Part shown: one piece after another, positions 60,818-64,000 of the stretch | How positions within the stretch are numbered: the first letter of the stretch is position 1 | Layout of the letters: each line of letters starts with the position of its first letter | Origin: Pegoplata infirma | Taxonomy: Eukaryota > Arthropoda > Insecta > Diptera > Anthomyiidae | Direction of reading: 5' to 3' | Length of the DNA stretch: 64,000 nt | Assembly (NCBI GenBank): GCA_963921195.1 | Contig: OY992537.1 | Location: 12,329,716-12,393,715 of the forward strand | Position numbers and translations under genes: made by a program | Notes under the pieces: model-generated | Told to the model about the DNA's origin: nothing | Databases searched by the model: none | Seen by the model: the letters and a program-made list of their open reading frames with translations, nothing else

Positions 60818-61842
60818 GTATGAGGCATTCCACACCAAATGTCCAGCGAAAAAAAACACGTGTACCGTAAACTTTTGAATAGGTTGTATGGATAGCCCTA
60901 TATAGAACTTAGAAAATTGCGTTTTTGGTTTTTCAAAAACTGGGCTTAGGAGGCGTGGTCAAATATTGGAAAAATGGCCAAATTTGTAGCGAGTTGCCTT
61001 GATTAAATATTTATCACATTAAAACGGAATGCACCACAACCTTAAAAATGTATATTCTTATATAGTTTTGCATGGGCTATCGATTAAATTTTTTTTTTTT
61101 TGGGAAATATTCAGAACCCGTTCTGAAATTTTCCATTTTTTAAAAAAATCAATTTATCAAAAATCCGGCTACTTTTTTTCCAATTTTTTTTTAAGTTTAG
61201 ATGTTTGTCTATCCACACAAAAAAATTCCGACACACGTTTAGTTTTTTTCGAGAAAATCGCATTTGAATTTTAAATTTCATAACAATTTAGTAATTTGCT
61301 TGTATTTTCTTGTTATAACAGACCGTATGAGTAATATTCATGCAATTAATAATACTCATTCGCAACGTTAAAATATGAAAATACAAGCAAATTACAAAAT
61401 TGTTATGAAATTTAAAATTTAAATGCGATTTTCTCGAAAAAAAAACGAAAAACGTGTGTCTGATTTTTTTTGTGTGGATGGACAAACATATAAACTTAAA
61501 AAAAAATATAAAAAAGTGGCCGAATTTTTGATAATCGACTTTTTAAAAATATGGAAAATTTCAGAATGGGTTCTGAAAATTTTCCAAAAAATTTAATCGA
61601 TAGCCCATACAAAACTATATAAGAATGTAAATGTTTGAGATTGTGGTGCATTCCGTTTTAATGTGATAAATATTTAATCAAGGCAACTCGCCACAAATTT
61701 GACCATTTTTAAAATATTTGACCACGCCTTTTAAGCCCAGTTTTTGAAAATTAGATATAGGGCCATCCAAACAACTTATTCAGAAGTTTACGGGACACAT
61801 GTTTATATGTAGCGGGACATTTGGTGTGGAATGCATCATATA
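60818..61842. mobile_element. Foldback element family B, copy 2
   Basis: ATGAGGCATTCCACACCAAA at the left, TTTGGTGTGGAATGCATCAT at the right. Same arms and same nested inner pair (CACACAAAAAAATTC / complement) as the copy at 26547. The loop carries an extra inverted stretch around CTTGTATTTTCTTG. Confidence 0.85.
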
Positions 61843-61845
61843 GCC

Positions 61846-62463
61846 GTTTTGAGTTTTCAGCTACACAAGCAGAAATTGACGATGATTCTAAATAAAATGC
61901 GTTCTGCAAGAAGTAGCAGAACTATGTGTCGGAACAGAACAAGCCCGGCACTCATTTTTCCATACGATTTGACAGTTAAAAACCGTGACCAGCACGGCAA
62001 AAAATTAAAACTTATTTTATTTATCACACTCCAGGGTTGCTGAATTTTCACAACAATTTTTTATTTTTTCATTCACAATGGTGCAACAAACGTACAGTAG
62101 TGTCAACTTAATCACATTTATATATATGTCCTTTATTTATTTAAATATGTACACTACTTATACTTTAGTATAACTAATATAATTTTTGTATAACTAGTAA
62201 ATACTTAAATATAATGTTCACGAGGAACATAGGGCGTTAACAAACTCTCTCCAACTATTTCTATCTCTTGCAAGTAACTTGATTACACATTTACTACGCT
62301 TATTTAAAAAAAAGTTAGCACCACTGCCCAAAGAATTTGTTTTGGGCATATATTTTCCGGCAACGTCAACTTGTGCTTGTTCTGTTTCTACTCTATGTTT
62401 GCATTATCTCTTTATTTTTAGGGTCTCCGAAAAGTTCACTATAAAAGGAAAATAGATTTGTAT
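61846..62463. repeat. Fragment with GATTTGACAGTTAAAAACCG
   Basis: 61965-62035 (GATTTGACAGTTAAAAACCG, CAGCACGGCAAAAAATTAAA) recurs at 63115-63170 and, diverged, at 53510. The remainder up to 62463 is unrecognised. Confidence 0.5.
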
Positions 62464-62575
62464 CATACTTGGGACCTGGCATTACTTTTGTGTGAAAAAA
62501 CAATGCCAATGCCTGCTATTTCATAGGCATTTTACATGAGAAAAACTAATGCCTCATGCTTTGGTCCCAAGTATG
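62464..62575. mobile_element. 112-bp hAT-like MITE with perfect duplication
   Basis: CATACTTGGGACC to GGTCCCAAGTATG (13-bp perfect inverted ends). The 8-bp target duplication ATTTGTAT occurs at 62456-62463 and 62576-62583. The interior has TGGCATTA, AATGCC words in both orientations. Confidence 0.88.
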
Positions 62576-62583
62576 ATTTGTAT

Positions 62584-63213
62584 ACAATAAGTAGAAAATC
62601 GAAATAATGTGATAAAGACACATTAATTCAAACGACAACAAAACAAAATAATACAAGGACGAAAAATAGAAAAAAACAACAAAATGTTGGAAAAAGAAGG
62701 AAAAAAGTTTAATCAATATAAAGAGTACTTACATACGTTTAGATTAGGGTGGAACTTATTTGAATAACTTGGTTATTTAAAATAAAATCTTTAATTGCCG
62801 TTGTTATAGGCTCGAAACAATTACGGTGTGCGGCGACGGCAATAACTCTCATTTGTGTGTTCTGTGGTGCCAATTTCTGATGAAAAAACGCGTAAATTAA
62901 AAATCGTGAAATATAAAGTCAAAAAGTAGTTGTTATTTAAATGCGACAACACTGTATCGGGAGAGAGAATAAATCAAAAAGATTTTAGTTTTTTGCCGTT
63001 TTGACGGTCACGGATTTTAACTGTTAAATGGTTTGAATAGTGCCGCGATTTTTCTGTTCATGCTCTTTAACTTGAAGAATGAGCAGAACAATCCTGGCAC
63101 AGCACTTTTCATACGATTTGACAGTTAAAAATCGTGATCGGCACTGCAAAAAATTAAAACTTATTTTATTTCCATCCCTGTTCTTCTCAATAGTCCCTCT
63201 CTCTTAGAGAATA
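62584..63213. other. Mostly unannotated stretch
   Basis: Except for the repeated GATTTGACAGTTAAAAATCG word at 63115-63170 nothing is recognised. Confidence 0.4.
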
Positions 63214-63216
63214 ATC

Positions 63217-63370
63217 ACAATTGGAGCGGCAAGCGATTTTCCGCAATTGTCCTCATAAAAATACAATTGAATCTAAATTGGCTGAAAAACGCGGCGGTTT
63301 TTTGTTTTTATACAAAACGTGTGTGAACAGTTGCGGAAAAACGCTTCCCGCTCCAATTGTGATTAGTCTC
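63217..63370. mobile_element. MITE with AATCACAATTGGAGCGG termini, copy 2
   Basis: 154 bp, GAGAATAATCACAATTGGAG to CCAATTGTGATTAGTCTC, with TTA on both sides (63214-63216, 63371-63373). A 3-bp TTA duplication and G-starting ends fit PIF/Harbinger. Inverted relative to copy 1 at 9534. Confidence 0.85.
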
Positions 63371-63373
63371 TTA

Positions 63374-64000
63374 CTCTCCAATGTTGCTGTATTTTAACAA
63401 CAAATCTGTTTTTTTTTTCATTCACAATAGATAACACACATACAGTGATGACAACTAAATGGCACTTACAATAAATTAAGCGATTTTTACCCGTGAAATT
63501 ACGGTTTTCTGACAATGGCAATCGTCCACCATTTCGTGATTGCTCTGTTTGCACTGATTGCATTAAAATTTAAACCAAATGCCGTCTCTTTATCCTTAAA
63601 TTGTTAACAAATAAGTACCACCCTGTATACCGACATTAAGAAGAAAACGACATGCCACATTTACAAAGGAAACATTTATATATGATAAAAGAAAATAACC
63701 TTGTAATCATATACAGAAAAAATTTAATGAGTAAGTGTAGTACGAGTATATTGGATCAAGTGTACGAAAACAAATTCATCTCGAGCATTGTGTGCAAAAA
63801 TAATAATAATAATTTGTTATCACAATAGTAATGGATATATGTATTAGACTGGGTCGAAATCTAACAAAGTGGTAGGATAAAATTTTATTTTCAAATAATT
63901 TTTATTTAAAACCAGGTTATAAACATAAATAAAAATTATTTACGAATAAAATCGTAAAGCCTCGAGCTCGAATTACAGAGGCCAACAAATTTGTAACCCA
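63374..64000. other. Unannotated end of window
   Basis: No gene, array or terminal repeat recognised. Confidence 0.4.

Noticed and set aside
61831..62043. Overlapping open frames on both strands near 61.9 kb
   Set aside because: The stretch contains a dispersed repeat word found also at 63115 and 53510, and neither frame shows a domain.

Overview
The window is AT-rich eukaryotic DNA dominated by transposons. It carries part of one recognisable protein gene, on the minus strand. Its product is a zizimin-type (DOCK-D) guanine-nucleotide exchange factor, the fly gene Zir (Zizimin-related). Short introns with GTAAGT donors, PolyT-AG acceptors, dense TA-target MITEs and hAT MITEs all suggest a large-genome higher fly, perhaps a calyptrate. 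The species assignment is inference.

Gene region (3646-8993, minus). Seven exons join in phase to 926 codons with no stop. In order they hold the start of the DOCK-C/D N-terminal region, a Ser/Thr/Asn-rich linker, a PH domain, a conserved zizimin middle region and most of the DHR-1 (C2) domain. The DHR-2 catalytic half lies beyond coordinate 1. A possible further upstream exon sits at 27894-27972, which would make an 18.9 kb intron full of transposons. Whether the rest of the window is intron or intergenic cannot be told from the sequence.

Repeat landscape. From 9 kb on, nearly all structure is nested mobile DNA. (a) TA-target elements end in CACAGAAA, CACACAAA or CACTCAAA and carry short oscillating internal subrepeats: 17.6, 18.6, 23.0-24.9, 26.2, 28.6, 30.2, 32.3, 33.2, 35.2, 53.7 and 59.7 kb. 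(b) hAT-like MITEs have 8-bp target duplications (43.6, 49.7, 52.1 and 62.5 kb), with a likely further one at 31.4 kb. (c) Long foldback elements form near-perfect hairpins at 1.3-3.3, 14.9-17.1, 26.5-27.5, 55.6-56.0 and 60.8-61.8 kb. (d) One old dispersed family has ends related to ACAAGTGAGAG and GGAGGGTATAAAA. It repeatedly serves as the landing site for others.

The most striking object is a 4755-bp TA-flanked element at 35196-39950. It contains 6.8 apparently identical copies of a 561-bp unit. Each copy carries a tRNA-like segment with Pol III A and B boxes and a downstream T-run. The element is inserted in a palindromic 35-bp minisatellite (TCTCAGAATCTGAGAC) that spans roughly 33-42 kb and has been split by at least four insertions. 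A second item is a pair of protein-coding 3-prime-end fragments (acidic tail, stop, AATAAA) inside an accumulation of GAGCACAAGGGG-ended repeats at 20.4-22.8 kb.
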